Shown: positions 1-6,258, counted from the stretch's first letter. The stretch is 7,250 nt of DNA from Candidatus Melainabacteria bacterium (GCA_026389055.1 JAPLIO010000036.1:1-7250); one strand, 5' to 3'. Notes: generated by a model not told the origin, from the letters alone. Numbers and translations: made by a program.

Positions 1-220
1 CGATGCGTTCCGTCCACCGAAGGGGCAAAAAGAACATCCCCTCGTCCATGCCCGTAGTGGCATAGAGGGGTGGCTTTTTGGGGGTTGGGTAGGGGTTTAC
101 CCCTAAGTTTGTGGGGGGTGTCGGGGGGCTGTCAAACGACAGTCCCCTGACAAACCAACCAGCTAAAGACTGAAGCAACAATCGATGAAAGAACACGCTA
201 TTTAATCTTTGAATTGGTAT
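1..220 (-). mobile_element. MITE-like repeat element, partial (left copy of an inverted pair)
   Basis: This stretch is the reverse complement of 6797-7019, with a perfect 40-base match between 1-40 and 6980-7019 and weaker similarity across the rest. It ends at 220 with the terminal repeat ACGCTATTTAAT...GAATTGGTAT (195-220), which is also found on the MITEs at 3251-3388 and 5801-5926. A subterminal box ACAATCGATGA starts at 178. Inside are a G-rich hairpin (arms 124-133 and 138-147) and a short palindrome TAGGGGT-TT-ACCCCTA near 91. The other end lies before the window, judging from the full copy on the right. It encodes no transposase; the reading frame over the first bases stops within about 20 codons, so it is not a gene. 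It is a non-autonomous element by inference. Confidence 0.75.
123..148. repeat. G-rich hairpin inside the left repeat element
   Basis: GGGGGCTGTC (124-133) pairs with GACAGTCCCC (138-147) around an AAAC loop, with one G-T wobble. The matching hairpin in the right copy (6870-6893) has different stem bases but keeps its pairing. No T-run follows on either strand, so it does not look like a standard terminator. Confidence 0.6.
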
Positions 221-265
221 CAACGTACATGTAAACCGATTAACCAGTTGTTCCCTTGGGGAATA

Positions 266-296
266 CAAAGGGGGCGGCGAGCAGCCCCTTTGTTTT
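266..296 (+). terminator. Terminator-like hairpin with short T-run
   Basis: CAAAGGGG (266-273) and CCCCTTTG (285-292) form a perfect 8-bp stem with an 11-base loop, followed by TTTT (293-296). It has the form of an intrinsic terminator on the plus strand, but no plus-strand gene is visible upstream. It may simply be the first hairpin of the two-hairpin repeat that continues at 288-394. Confidence 0.3.
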
Positions 297-394
297 GCGG
301 GGGGGTATGGGGGGTGCCCAAATGGTACCCCCCATGAAGCCCTAGCCCGAAGCAATAATCTTCAGAATTCATAAAAAAACGTCAGGTGTTAAGT
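288..394 (+). repeat. G-rich hairpin repeat, copy A
   Basis: This region is a direct repeat of 3390-3496. Both copies run CTTTGTTTT, a run of Gs, a hairpin, an almost identical block starting ACCCCCCATGAAGCCC, then a less conserved A-rich tail. In this copy the hairpin arms are GGGGGGTGCC (309-318) and GGTACCCCCC (324-333) with one G-T pair and loop CAAAT. The unit ends about 10 bases before the stop codon of the oxidoreductase gene that ends at 405. No protein is encoded in it. Confidence 0.75.
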
Positions 395-404
395 ACATTC
401 GTCC

Positions 405-1721
405 CTACAATTTAGAGGCTTTTATCAATCGGTCTGCAACCACACGCCCAGCCCTTAAGGCTCCGTTGATGGAAGCAGAATCCATGGCATCATTGGCTAA
501 ATCCACCTGCCATTGTTGTTGCCACGCAGAAACCGTTTCTACCGTTGCGGCTTGATGATCTCCAAATAAAACCGTTTCGCTAGGAATGGCTTGGTGTAGT
601 TGAAACCCTTGAATAAACTGCCATCTATCCGTTACAGGCCCAAACCACTGTTTTAAGTTCGCTTTGGTTTGAAGAACCGCATCGGCTTCCGTCATAGGTT
701 CATTCAACAAAGAAGGCTTGAGCGTAACGGAGCATAAATTACCCTCTTCAGGTGCGTAAGAAGGCGAAACTTCGGTTAAAAAACACAAATGCTGAATAAC
801 CCCAGACCCTTCAGCGTTTAGCACCAACAAGGGTTCTCGAACCGAAAGTGGAGGCTTATCTTTACAACTAAAATAAAGCGTCCAAGTAGCATTGTAGTTG
901 ATAGGGCAAGGTTGCCCCAATACCGAAGCCACTTGCGGTAAGCTCATCGCCAAAACAACGTGTTGGGCTTCAATTTGTTGCCCACTGCTAAGAGTAAGTG
1001 TTCTCGGTTGCGTTGAATTGGGCGAACTGCTTGGGGGGCTAAGATGAATTAAGCCTTGATTCAGCATGATATGGGTAGGATTTAAGTTGCTGGCTAATTG
1101 GTCTACAATGGCGTGCATCCCATTTTTAGGGATGCAAACATCGCCATTGGCAAAGGTTTTAAATGTATAAGCAAATTTTCTAACCGATGTAGAAAGTGCA
1201 TCTTCCAAGAAAACACCGCCATAAAACGGACGAAAAAACGCATCAATATACCCTTGAGAAAACCCAAAGCGTTGCAAAAAAGCAAGCGTCGTTTCTTCGG
1301 GCAGGCTATAAATTTTCTTTTCACTGAGGTCTTTCAACTTGTTTTTTAGCGAAAGTGTTAGCAGTTTATCTTTCAAACTACCAATAGGCGAATACAGGGC
1401 GAATAAATACATCCCCCTATCCCTCTGAGGGTCTCCTACTTTGTTAAATGTGCCGTTATGCCGAATAACCGCACCGGGGTAGAAGGGCTGTAGGTCTAGG
1501 GCGTCAAAATCCAACACGGCTTTAGCTTCTTCATAAGCCGTATTAAGGGCTTGAAAGCCGTGGTCTAGCAAAAAGCCTTCTGCATGATGCGTGGTTTGTA
1601 CCCGCCCGCCCAGTTTGTTGGAAGCTTCTATCAGCAGGTAAGCACCGCCGACAATAACAACAGACGTTTTAAGTATGGGTCGGTTAGGGGTATTAAAAGA
1701 ATGCAAGATAACCATCAGCAT
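405..1721 (-). CDS. FAD-dependent oxidoreductase (desaturase/amine-oxidase-like) with a disrupted Rossmann motif
   Basis: The protein resembles the NAD(P)/FAD-dependent oxidoreductases related to phytoene desaturase and protoporphyrinogen oxidase. Recognisable parts, numbered from the start at 1721, are IEAS.KLGGRVQT near residues 31-43 (end of the first FAD motif), LLDHGFQALNTAY near 51-63, FFRPFYGGVFLE near 162-173, GDVCIPKNGM near 193-202, and a C-terminal GALRAGRVVADRL helix. The glycine-rich part is abnormal: VVIVGGA runs straight into YLLIEAS, so roughly 16-17 residues of the usual GxGxxG-helix segment are missing in frame. The rest of the frame is open. Loss of this dinucleotide-binding turn should abolish FAD binding, so the gene may be a recent pseudogene. 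The start is uncertain: ATG 1721 has a weak GGA 7 bases upstream; 1715 and 1772 are alternatives, and 1859 overlaps the upstream gene. It probably shares a transcript with that gene. Substrate unknown. Confidence 0.8.
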   Translation of the reverse strand: MLMVILHSFNTPNRPILKTSVVIVGGAYLLIEASNKLGGRVQTTHHAEGFLLDHGFQALNTAYEEAKAVLDFDALDLQPFYPGAVIRHNGTFNKVGDPQRDRGMYLFALYSPIGSLKDKLLTLSLKNKLKDLSEKKIYSLPEETTLAFLQRFGFSQGYIDAFFRPFYGGVFLEDALSTSVRKFAYTFKTFANGDVCIPKNGMHAIVDQLASNLNPTHIMLNQGLIHLSPPSSSPNSTQPRTLTLSSGQQIEAQHVVLAMSLPQVASVLGQPCPINYNATWTLYFSCKDKPPLSVREPLLVLNAEGSGVIQHLCFLTEVSPSYAPEEGNLCSVTLKPSLLNEPMTEADAVLQTKANLKQWFGPVTDRWQFIQGFQLHQAIPSETVLFGDHQAATVETVSAWQQQWQVDLANDAMDSASINGALRAGRVVADRLIKASKL

Positions 1722-1779
1722 TATAATTCCACTGGCGAAGTCTAGTTGTAAAGGGGAGAGGTTAAGCACCATGGGGCAG

Positions 1780-3003
1780 TTACCGTAATAAGCCGTTTGC
1801 GGCAGCAATACCAGACAAATAAGCCGTTTCAATTTTGGCGTAATTGCCAAAGGCATCACCCGCCAAAAAGCAAGGGGGCAAGCCTTTCAAGGCAACGGTC
1901 GGCATGGCTTCTAACGATTGACTTAATAACGAATACTTCCACCGATGATATTGAGTTGTATCAATGGTTTCAGCCGTAATCAGGGGTTTCAAGGGAAGGG
2001 GTAAAGCATCTAACAACAAGGGTAAAATGGTTTCAGGGGGTGCCTCCCAGTAGGTTCTACTGAAAGAAGGGGAAGCGTGTAAGGTAAAAGCAGGCGGTGT
2101 AAAGGGTGGTTGCGGTTTGGTGTGGTTGGCACCTACCCAAGCCAAGGCGGATTCAGGGTCTCTGGCTTTATAGCCTACGGCTAGTGCGTTGAGCACATCT
2201 GCAGGAATCGCCTCTGGTTTTAAGGCTATCATCAACGCTAAACAGGGTTCATAAATAACGGCACTTAATTGGGCTGCTTGCTGATGACTTAACGAAAGAT
2301 GGCTATTTTCTAGCAGTTCCAACGTTTGAGGCACTGGGCTTGTTATAATTAACGCTTTTGCTTTGAATAAATTGCCCTGCTCGTCCACCGCTTCCCATTG
2401 ATTGTTAATTGAAGCCACGGCAAAAGCTCCATTGGGCGTGCTAATTTCGTTACTGCGGTACTCATTTCGGTTATTTACTGAGTGTAAACGCCCTAATTCC
2501 GTTCCTCGTGCCTCATTATCCCATCCCACTGAAACCTTTGCCGTGGCTTCAATGGAATTTAACCGCACAATACGCGTACTGGTTTTAATTGCCAAATTTT
2601 TGGCTAACTGTTTTGGTAAGCTGTTCATGCCATTGCCAACAGGAATATACCGTTTTCGTTGCGGATTGGTAGGGGCTTCAGGTAGCAAGATATCGCCATC
2701 AAACCACATTAATTGTTCAAACCACGCCCGAACGACGCCTTCCGCTTCCCAGTTTTGCACAACGGTAGTGAATTCGGGGCTATTGGTGGTGAAGTATTGG
2801 GCTCCGTGGTCAAACCATGCTCCGTTGGCGAAACGACGGGTGGAAAGCCTACCACCCACGCCTCTGCCTTTGTCGACGAGTTGAACACTTCTCCCTGCTT
2901 GTTGAAGCACATTACCTGCTGCTAACCCCGCTATGCCCGCCCCAATAATAAGCACATCGGTTGTTGTTGGGGTGGTACTAGGTAAAGAGGTTTGTAGAGT
3001 CAT
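1780..3003 (-). CDS. Renalase-like NAD/FAD-dependent oxidoreductase with an in-frame palindromic insertion
   Basis: The 407-residue protein begins with a clear FAD Rossmann fold: DVLIIGAGIAGLAAG at 16-30 and VDKGRGVGGRLSTRR at 43-57, then FDHGAQYFT at 64-72. This arrangement is typical of the renalase-like family (COG3380 type). The C-terminal FAD-contacting segment AGDAFGNYAKIETAYLSGIAAANGL is intact (381-405), as is HRWKYS (353-358). Residues 152-199 match no expected family part: they are encoded by a palindromic element (2407-2553), and removing them leaves 359 residues, close to the usual length, and joins LNSI to NNQWEAVDEQG smoothly. The ATG at 3003 starts 13-15 residues before the Rossmann strand and has no strong Shine-Dalgarno. 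It is probably the first gene of an operon with the second oxidoreductase 58 bases downstream. It likely makes a soluble cytosolic flavoenzyme; substrate unknown. Confidence 0.88.
   Translation of the reverse strand: MTLQTSLPSTTPTTTDVLIIGAGIAGLAAGNVLQQAGRSVQLVDKGRGVGGRLSTRRFANGAWFDHGAQYFTTNSPEFTTVVQNWEAEGVVRAWFEQLMWFDGDILLPEAPTNPQRKRYIPVGNGMNSLPKQLAKNLAIKTSTRIVRLNSIEATAKVSVGWDNEARGTELGRLHSVNNRNEYRSNEISTPNGAFAVASINNQWEAVDEQGNLFKAKALIITSPVPQTLELLENSHLSLSHQQAAQLSAVIYEPCLALMIALKPEAIPADVLNALAVGYKARDPESALAWVGANHTKPQPPFTPPAFTLHASPSFSRTYWEAPPETILPLLLDALPLPLKPLITAETIDTTQYHRWKYSLLSQSLEAMPTVALKGLPPCFLAGDAFGNYAKIETAYLSGIAAANGLLR
2407..2553. repeat. Palindromic element inserted in frame within a coding sequence (RPE-like)
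   Basis: Perfect 17-bp inverted repeats ATTGAAGCCACGGCAAA (2408-2424) and TTTGCCGTGGCTTCAAT (2537-2553) bound the element. Inner pairings are GGGCGT (2434-2439) with ACGCCC (2488-2493), and TTTAC (2474-2478) with GTAAA (2484-2488). The triplet AAT occurs at both edges (2407-2409 and 2551-2553), fitting a 3-base target duplication. The net gain is 144 bp, 48 codons, without a stop in the host frame. The behaviour resembles Rickettsia palindromic elements, known for in-frame insertion in genes. Sequence relation to those is not claimed. Confidence 0.78.
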
Positions 3004-3083
3004 GGTTTAACGCTTTTTCTATATTCTTCAAGAAGGGAGTCATCAGTTTCTATCGTAACACAGTTAGTTCGGTCTGTTTATTG

Positions 3084-3113
3084 ATAAAAGTGGGTTAACT
3101 TAACGCCTGACAA
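3084..3113 (-). promoter_or_regulatory. Candidate promoter for the oxidoreductase operon
   Basis: On the minus strand TTGTCA (plus 3108-3113) and TTTTAT (plus 3084-3089) are 18 bases apart and lie about 80-110 bases before the ATG at 3003. The -35 matches the sigma-70 consensus at 5 of 6 positions, the -10 at 4 of 6. A perfect palindrome GTTAACTTAAC (3094-3104) sits in the spacer and could be an operator. This is a pattern match only. Confidence 0.28.
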
Positions 3114-3180
3114 AAAAGCTGAACGGTCAATTTTTGCTAGACTTTACTGAAATTGTTGGTTTCAAACCGTATGCAGTTGG

Positions 3181-3250
3181 AGATAGGCTGGTGCGAGCGT
3201 AGCGAAGCAGAGCAATTAGGAAGCCTCTAGCTTCCGCTCAAGCCTATCTT
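3181..3250. repeat. Palindromic first half of hairpin repeat copy B, cut off by a MITE
   Basis: AGATAGGCT (3181-3189) pairs with AGCCTATCT (3241-3249), enclosing a smaller hairpin GGAAGC-CTCTA-GCTTCC (3219-3235). If the MITE and one TCTT are removed, the right arm continues directly into TTGTTTTAC, the beginning of repeat copy B. This mirrors copy A, where a hairpin also precedes CTTTGTTTT. Confidence 0.6.
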
Positions 3251-3388
3251 ATACCAATTGACATATTAAATAGCGTATAGCCTTCTCTATGTAGGGGTGC
3301 GATTTATCGCATCCGTTTGGGGATTGTGGAGCGGACGTGATGAATCACGCCCCTACAAAAACACGCTATTTAATATGTCAATTGGTAT
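3251..3388. mobile_element. 138-bp MITE with perfect 26-bp terminal inverted repeats
   Basis: The ends 3251-3276 and 3363-3388 are perfect reverse complements (26 of 26), beginning ATACCAATTGACATATTAAA. TCTT occurs immediately on both sides (3247-3250 and 3389-3392), fitting a 4-base target duplication. The core 3291-3356 is itself palindromic, opening GTAGGGGTGCGAT and closing ATCACGCCCCTAC. It has no reading frame, so mobilisation would need a transposase supplied elsewhere. The perfect ends suggest recent movement. Confidence 0.88.
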
Positions 3389-3389
3389 T

Positions 3390-3496
3390 CTTTGTTTTAC
3401 GGGGGGTGTGGGGGGTGGTTAAACACCACCCCCCATGAAGCCCTAGCCCGAAGCAATAACCTTTCGCATTCATCAAGAAAAAACGGCAGATGCTAA
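3390..3496 (+). repeat. G-rich hairpin repeat, copy B
   Basis: This is a direct repeat of 288-394. The hairpin is perfect here: GGGGGGTGGT (3410-3419) with ACCACCCCCC (3425-3434), loop TAAAC. Compared with copy A the inner stem bases differ on both arms yet still pair. The block ATGAAGCCCTAGCCCGAAGC is identical in the two copies. The unit ends about 20 bases before the -35 of the dnaX promoter. Confidence 0.75.
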
Positions 3497-3516
3497 AATG
3501 CGGTAGCAGTTGCTAT

Positions 3517-3545
3517 TTGTAAAATATCTCCCTTTTCGGTACAAT
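3517..3545 (+). promoter_or_regulatory. dnaX promoter, probably giving a leaderless transcript
   Basis: TTGTAA (3517-3522) and TACAAT (3540-3545) are separated by exactly 17 bases. TACAAT matches the sigma-70 -10 at 5 of 6 positions; the -35 matches at 4 of 6. Transcription would begin about 6-7 bases after the -10, at 3551-3552, which is the A of the dnaX ATG. No Shine-Dalgarno precedes that ATG, as expected for a leaderless mRNA. Confidence 0.55.
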
Positions 3546-3551
3546 AAAACA

Positions 3552-5786
3552 ATGACTACCCTCTTTCCCCTACCAGAAAATTCAACCCCTACCCCAAGCC
3601 ATGCTATGCCAGAGGCTTATTTGCCGTTGTATCGCAAATATCGCCCTCAAGCCCTCAACCAGCTAGTAGGGCAAGAAGCAATGGCACAGGCACTTTCCAA
3701 CGCTATTAGCCTAAACCAAGTTAGCCACGCTTACTTGTTGACAGGTCCTCGGGGGACGGGGAAAACTTCTACCGCTCGGATTTTTGCGAAATCGCTCAAT
3801 TGCGTAGAAGGCCCCACGGCAACCCCTTGCCAAGTGTGCGATGCCTGCTTGAATATCACCGCAGGTAACGGGCTGGATGTGATTGAATTTGATGCCGCTT
3901 CCAATAACGGTGTAGAACAGGCTCGGGAATTGATAGAATCCTGCCAGTTTGCCCCTATTGCGGGCAGATATAAAATTTATATTATTGATGAAGTGCATAT
4001 GCTTTCAAAAGCAGCCTTTAATGCCTTGCTAAAAACGTTGGAAGAACCACCCCCTAACGTCATCTTCATTTTTGCCACAACCGAAGCCCATAGGGTGCTA
4101 CCCACCATTCTTTCACGGTGCCAGCGGTTTGATTTCAAACGGATTGCCTTGGCAGTCATCCATAAGCATTTGCAGTGGGTTTGCGAACAAGAACAGCTTT
4201 CTATTGCGGATGATGCTCTGCTCTTTATCGCCCGAAGTGCCAAAGGTGGCATGAGAGACGCTCTTTCCATGTTAGACCAAACTGCGGTTTTAGCTCGGTC
4301 TGAAGCCCATGCGGGGCAACCGTTAGCCTTGGAAACGTTGGTCGCTTTTTTGGGGTATTTGTCCGAAGATAAGCTGGTGGCGTTGCTTTCATCCGTTGCT
4401 AAAAAAGAAGGTATGGTGGTGCTAGAAACGTTGCACGCCATTTTGCAACAAGGGGTCGATGCCTTTCAAATTGTGAAGCAATTGCTTCAGGTGTTTCGGC
4501 AATTGTTGTTGCTATTAACCACGAACACTCAGAAATCGCCCACAAACACCGAAGAATTACTGTCGTTTTTAGATTGTTCTTCGATGGTGCTGGAAGGCTT
4601 GCAACAGGTTAAAACGGCGTTTTCACCCGAAGAAATTCCGCAATTATTACGGCAATTTCAAGCCATGGAAGCTGATATGCGACACGCTTCCGACCCTTCA
4701 GGTGTGTTGGAACTGGGCTTGCTTTCACTCACGTTCAGAGAAAAAACGGCTTCGGTTGAAGGCTTACAAAATAGGCTAGCGGAATTGGAATCCGCACTGA
4801 GCCAATTGCAACATCAGCTGGCTTCAGGCGGAGGATTTGTGCCTTCTGCTGTGGCTCCTCCACCCGCTATGGTTGAGGCAAAACCCGCTTATTCTTACAG
4901 TGCTTCAGGTAGCGGAGCCATGCCCCCGCCTATGGGTGGTGGTATGCCGAACCCACCCGCTTCAATGCCTGCCCCCGTTGTGGCATCGGTAAATCAACCG
5001 AAGGTTGCTTCCTCATCCCCAACCCCTATGCCAACACAAGGCGGTGGCGATTTAGGCTTGTTGACGCAACAAATTACAGGTGCCATCAAAAGCCTTGGTG
5101 CCAAAGCGTTGTTTAATCAGCACGCCCAATTGATTTCTTCCGATGCTGGGAAATTAGTGTTTGGTGTGAGCAGTGCGGCTATTTTAACCACCATTCAAAC
5201 GCCAGATAAACTCATCCACATTAAGAAAGCAGCTGAACTGGTGTTTAATCATCCTGTAAGCATTGCCTTCACAACGGATAAAACCCTTGTTAAAGTGGTA
5301 GAACCGCCAGTAAAAACAGTCGCACCCACCAAGCCCGTTGCATCGCCCCAACCTGAACCCTTGCCAGCTAAACAGGCTTCGTTTGAAACGTTAGACGCTA
5401 TCCCTTTTGAGGAAACGCCATCGCCAGTTTCCGCTCCTCCTCCCCCTAAAGTGGTTACGCCTTCTCGTCCGCCAGCTAATGGCATGCCTGCTCCCTTGGG
5501 TTCAGGTTCAACTTCAACGACCCCACCGCCAGTCGCCAAAAAATGGAGCCCTAATGAAAATGATGATGACGATTTGCCTACGCATCCTGATGATGAGGGT
5601 GATTTGTGGGGAGAAGCCGATGAGGCGTTCCTTACTGGTAAGCCTGCTGAAACGTTAGTAGAAGACCTTCAACCCCCTGCGGCTGGATATGATGCTACGG
5701 CTAGAGGCGATGCCAATGATCCGCAAGCGTGGGATGAATCCGTCGGGTTTGCAAAAAAATTGCTTAACGGTAAGGTCTTGGATTAA
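3552..5786 (+). CDS. dnaX: DNA polymerase III subunit gamma/tau (clamp-loader ATPase)
   Basis: DnaX is the AAA+ motor that loads the sliding clamp and, as tau, links polymerase cores at the replication fork. From the ATG at 3552 the protein has 744 residues: Walker A GPRGTGKT (65-72), zinc-binding cysteines C84, C93, C96 and C99, Walker B IIDEVH (144-149), a SRC motif (188-190) and sensor-2 GGMRDA (232-237). A short coiled coil follows near 400-430, then a Pro/Ala/Met-rich linker, a folded tau-like domain near 505-585, a second Pro-rich linker and an acidic stretch (NENDDDD). All key residues are present. An upstream in-frame TTG at 3510 lies ahead of the predicted promoter and is unlikely; ATG 3606, just before LPLYRKYRPQ, is an alternative start. 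The gene stands alone on the plus strand, bounded by MITEs on both sides. Confidence 0.95.
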   Translation: MTTLFPLPENSTPTPSHAMPEAYLPLYRKYRPQALNQLVGQEAMAQALSNAISLNQVSHAYLLTGPRGTGKTSTARIFAKSLNCVEGPTATPCQVCDACLNITAGNGLDVIEFDAASNNGVEQARELIESCQFAPIAGRYKIYIIDEVHMLSKAAFNALLKTLEEPPPNVIFIFATTEAHRVLPTILSRCQRFDFKRIALAVIHKHLQWVCEQEQLSIADDALLFIARSAKGGMRDALSMLDQTAVLARSEAHAGQPLALETLVAFLGYLSEDKLVALLSSVAKKEGMVVLETLHAILQQGVDAFQIVKQLLQVFRQLLLLLTTNTQKSPTNTEELLSFLDCSSMVLEGLQQVKTAFSPEEIPQLLRQFQAMEADMRHASDPSGVLELGLLSLTFREKTASVEGLQNRLAELESALSQLQHQLASGGGFVPSAVAPPPAMVEAKPAYSYSASGSGAMPPPMGGGMPNPPASMPAPVVASVNQPKVASSSPTPMPTQGGGDLGLLTQQITGAIKSLGAKALFNQHAQLISSDAGKLVFGVSSAAILTTIQTPDKLIHIKKAAELVFNHPVSIAFTTDKTLVKVVEPPVKTVAPTKPVASPQPEPLPAKQASFETLDAIPFEETPSPVSAPPPPKVVTPSRPPANGMPAPLGSGSTSTTPPPVAKKWSPNENDDDDLPTHPDDEGDLWGEADEAFLTGKPAETLVEDLQPPAAGYDATARGDANDPQAWDESVGFAKKLLNGKVLD
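5538..5554 (+). other. Possible slippage site for a short gamma form of DnaX
   Basis: Six As (5538-5543) fill two in-frame AAA codons. A -1 slip reads ATG GAG CCC and stops at TAA 5552-5554, giving a product of about 666 residues without the acidic tail. E. coli and Thermus dnaX use comparable A-runs to make gamma. Here there is no obvious upstream Shine-Dalgarno-like stimulator or downstream stem, so the case is weak. Confidence 0.25.
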
Positions 5787-5800
5787 CAGTTGGTTTGCTT

Positions 5801-5926
5801 GTAGCAATTCAATCATTAAATAGCGTGTTTTGTCATTCTGAACGAACGTGAAGAATCCCCTTAGACAAACACAGGAGATGTTTCGCATTCGCTCAACATG
5901 ACGCTATTTAATCGGTCAAATGGTAT
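5801..5926. mobile_element. 126-bp MITE with the same ends but a different core
   Basis: The ends TAGCAATTCAATCATTAAAT (from 5802) and ACGCTATTTAATCGGTCAAA (from 5901) are imperfect inverted repeats of the same terminal sequence as the element at 3251-3388. The core is a different palindrome, opening TGTCATTCTGAACGAACGTG (5831-5850) and closing with a near reverse complement up to about 5902. No target duplication is evident. It lies 14 bases after the dnaX stop and its long inverted repeat could end dnaX transcription. Confidence 0.78.
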
Positions 5927-5938
5927 AAAGAGGCATTA

Positions 5939-5963
5939 TAGGGGCAGATTACATCCGCCCTAC
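5939..5963. repeat. Small hairpin, likely remnant of a MITE core
   Basis: TAGGGGCAGAT and ATCCGCCCTA form an imperfect stem around TAC. It resembles the core ends of the MITE at 3251-3388 (GTAGGGG ... CCCCTAC) without the outer terminal repeats. The flanking bases 5964-6011 are AT-rich and show nothing recognisable. Confidence 0.4.
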
Positions 5964-6011
5964 GAAGTAAAAAGTCGGATAATTATTTAAAAGATTTTAT
6001 TTAAACTAACC

Positions 6012-6258
6012 TTGATTGTTGTCCCGCTAATCATGCTGATGCAGAATAAAAGGATAGGGTCAAATAAACATGAATAGGAGCCTAAAAATCTATTTTTGCA
6101 ACTGGCTTTAAAGGCTAAAAGGCTTTATTGGCAATCGTTTTCGCCTATTTTAAGCTTTTCTTAAACCCTCAATTTGAAAATTGTCCCTTTATTCTGCATT
6201 GGGATGATTATTGGGACAATCGATGATAGAACACGATAGGTAATGGTTTAATTGGCAC
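6012..6258. mobile_element. Decayed MITE-family element with a third kind of core
   Basis: Arms 6012-6053 and 6185-6224 are imperfect inverted repeats (shared core on both arms: ATTCTGCAT or its complement, then CATGATTA/GATGATTA and GGGACAA). The right end 6216-6258 aligns without gaps to 178-220, 34 of 43 bases identical, including ACAATCGATGA and a terminal AATTGGCAC in place of AATTGGTAT. A matching left terminus is not clear. No protein is encoded. Confidence 0.55.

Noticed and set aside
1722..1859. N-terminal extension of the second oxidoreductase (start at ATG 1859)
   Set aside because: It would overlap the end of the upstream gene by 80 bases, and the extra residues do not resemble any family sequence or signal peptide followed by a cleavage site.
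2402..2884. Plus-strand open frame of 160 codons
   Set aside because: It lies opposite the renalase-like gene, whose motifs are clear. Its length is helped by the palindromic insertion, which is open on both strands. It has no recognisable domain or ribosome binding site.
3258..3263. Perfect TTGACA inside the MITE end as an outward or inward promoter
   Set aside because: No acceptable -10 lies 16-19 bases away; TATAGC is only 12 bases downstream. The same bases are explained as part of the terminal repeat.
3510..3551. TTG start 14 codons upstream for DnaX
   Set aside because: It lies before the predicted -10 at 3540-3545 and would not be transcribed; the added residues LFVKYLPFRYNKT do not resemble the family N-terminus.
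3977..4441. Minus-strand open frame of 154 codons
   Set aside because: It is a shadow of dnaX; the AAA+ motifs on the plus strand cover the same bases.
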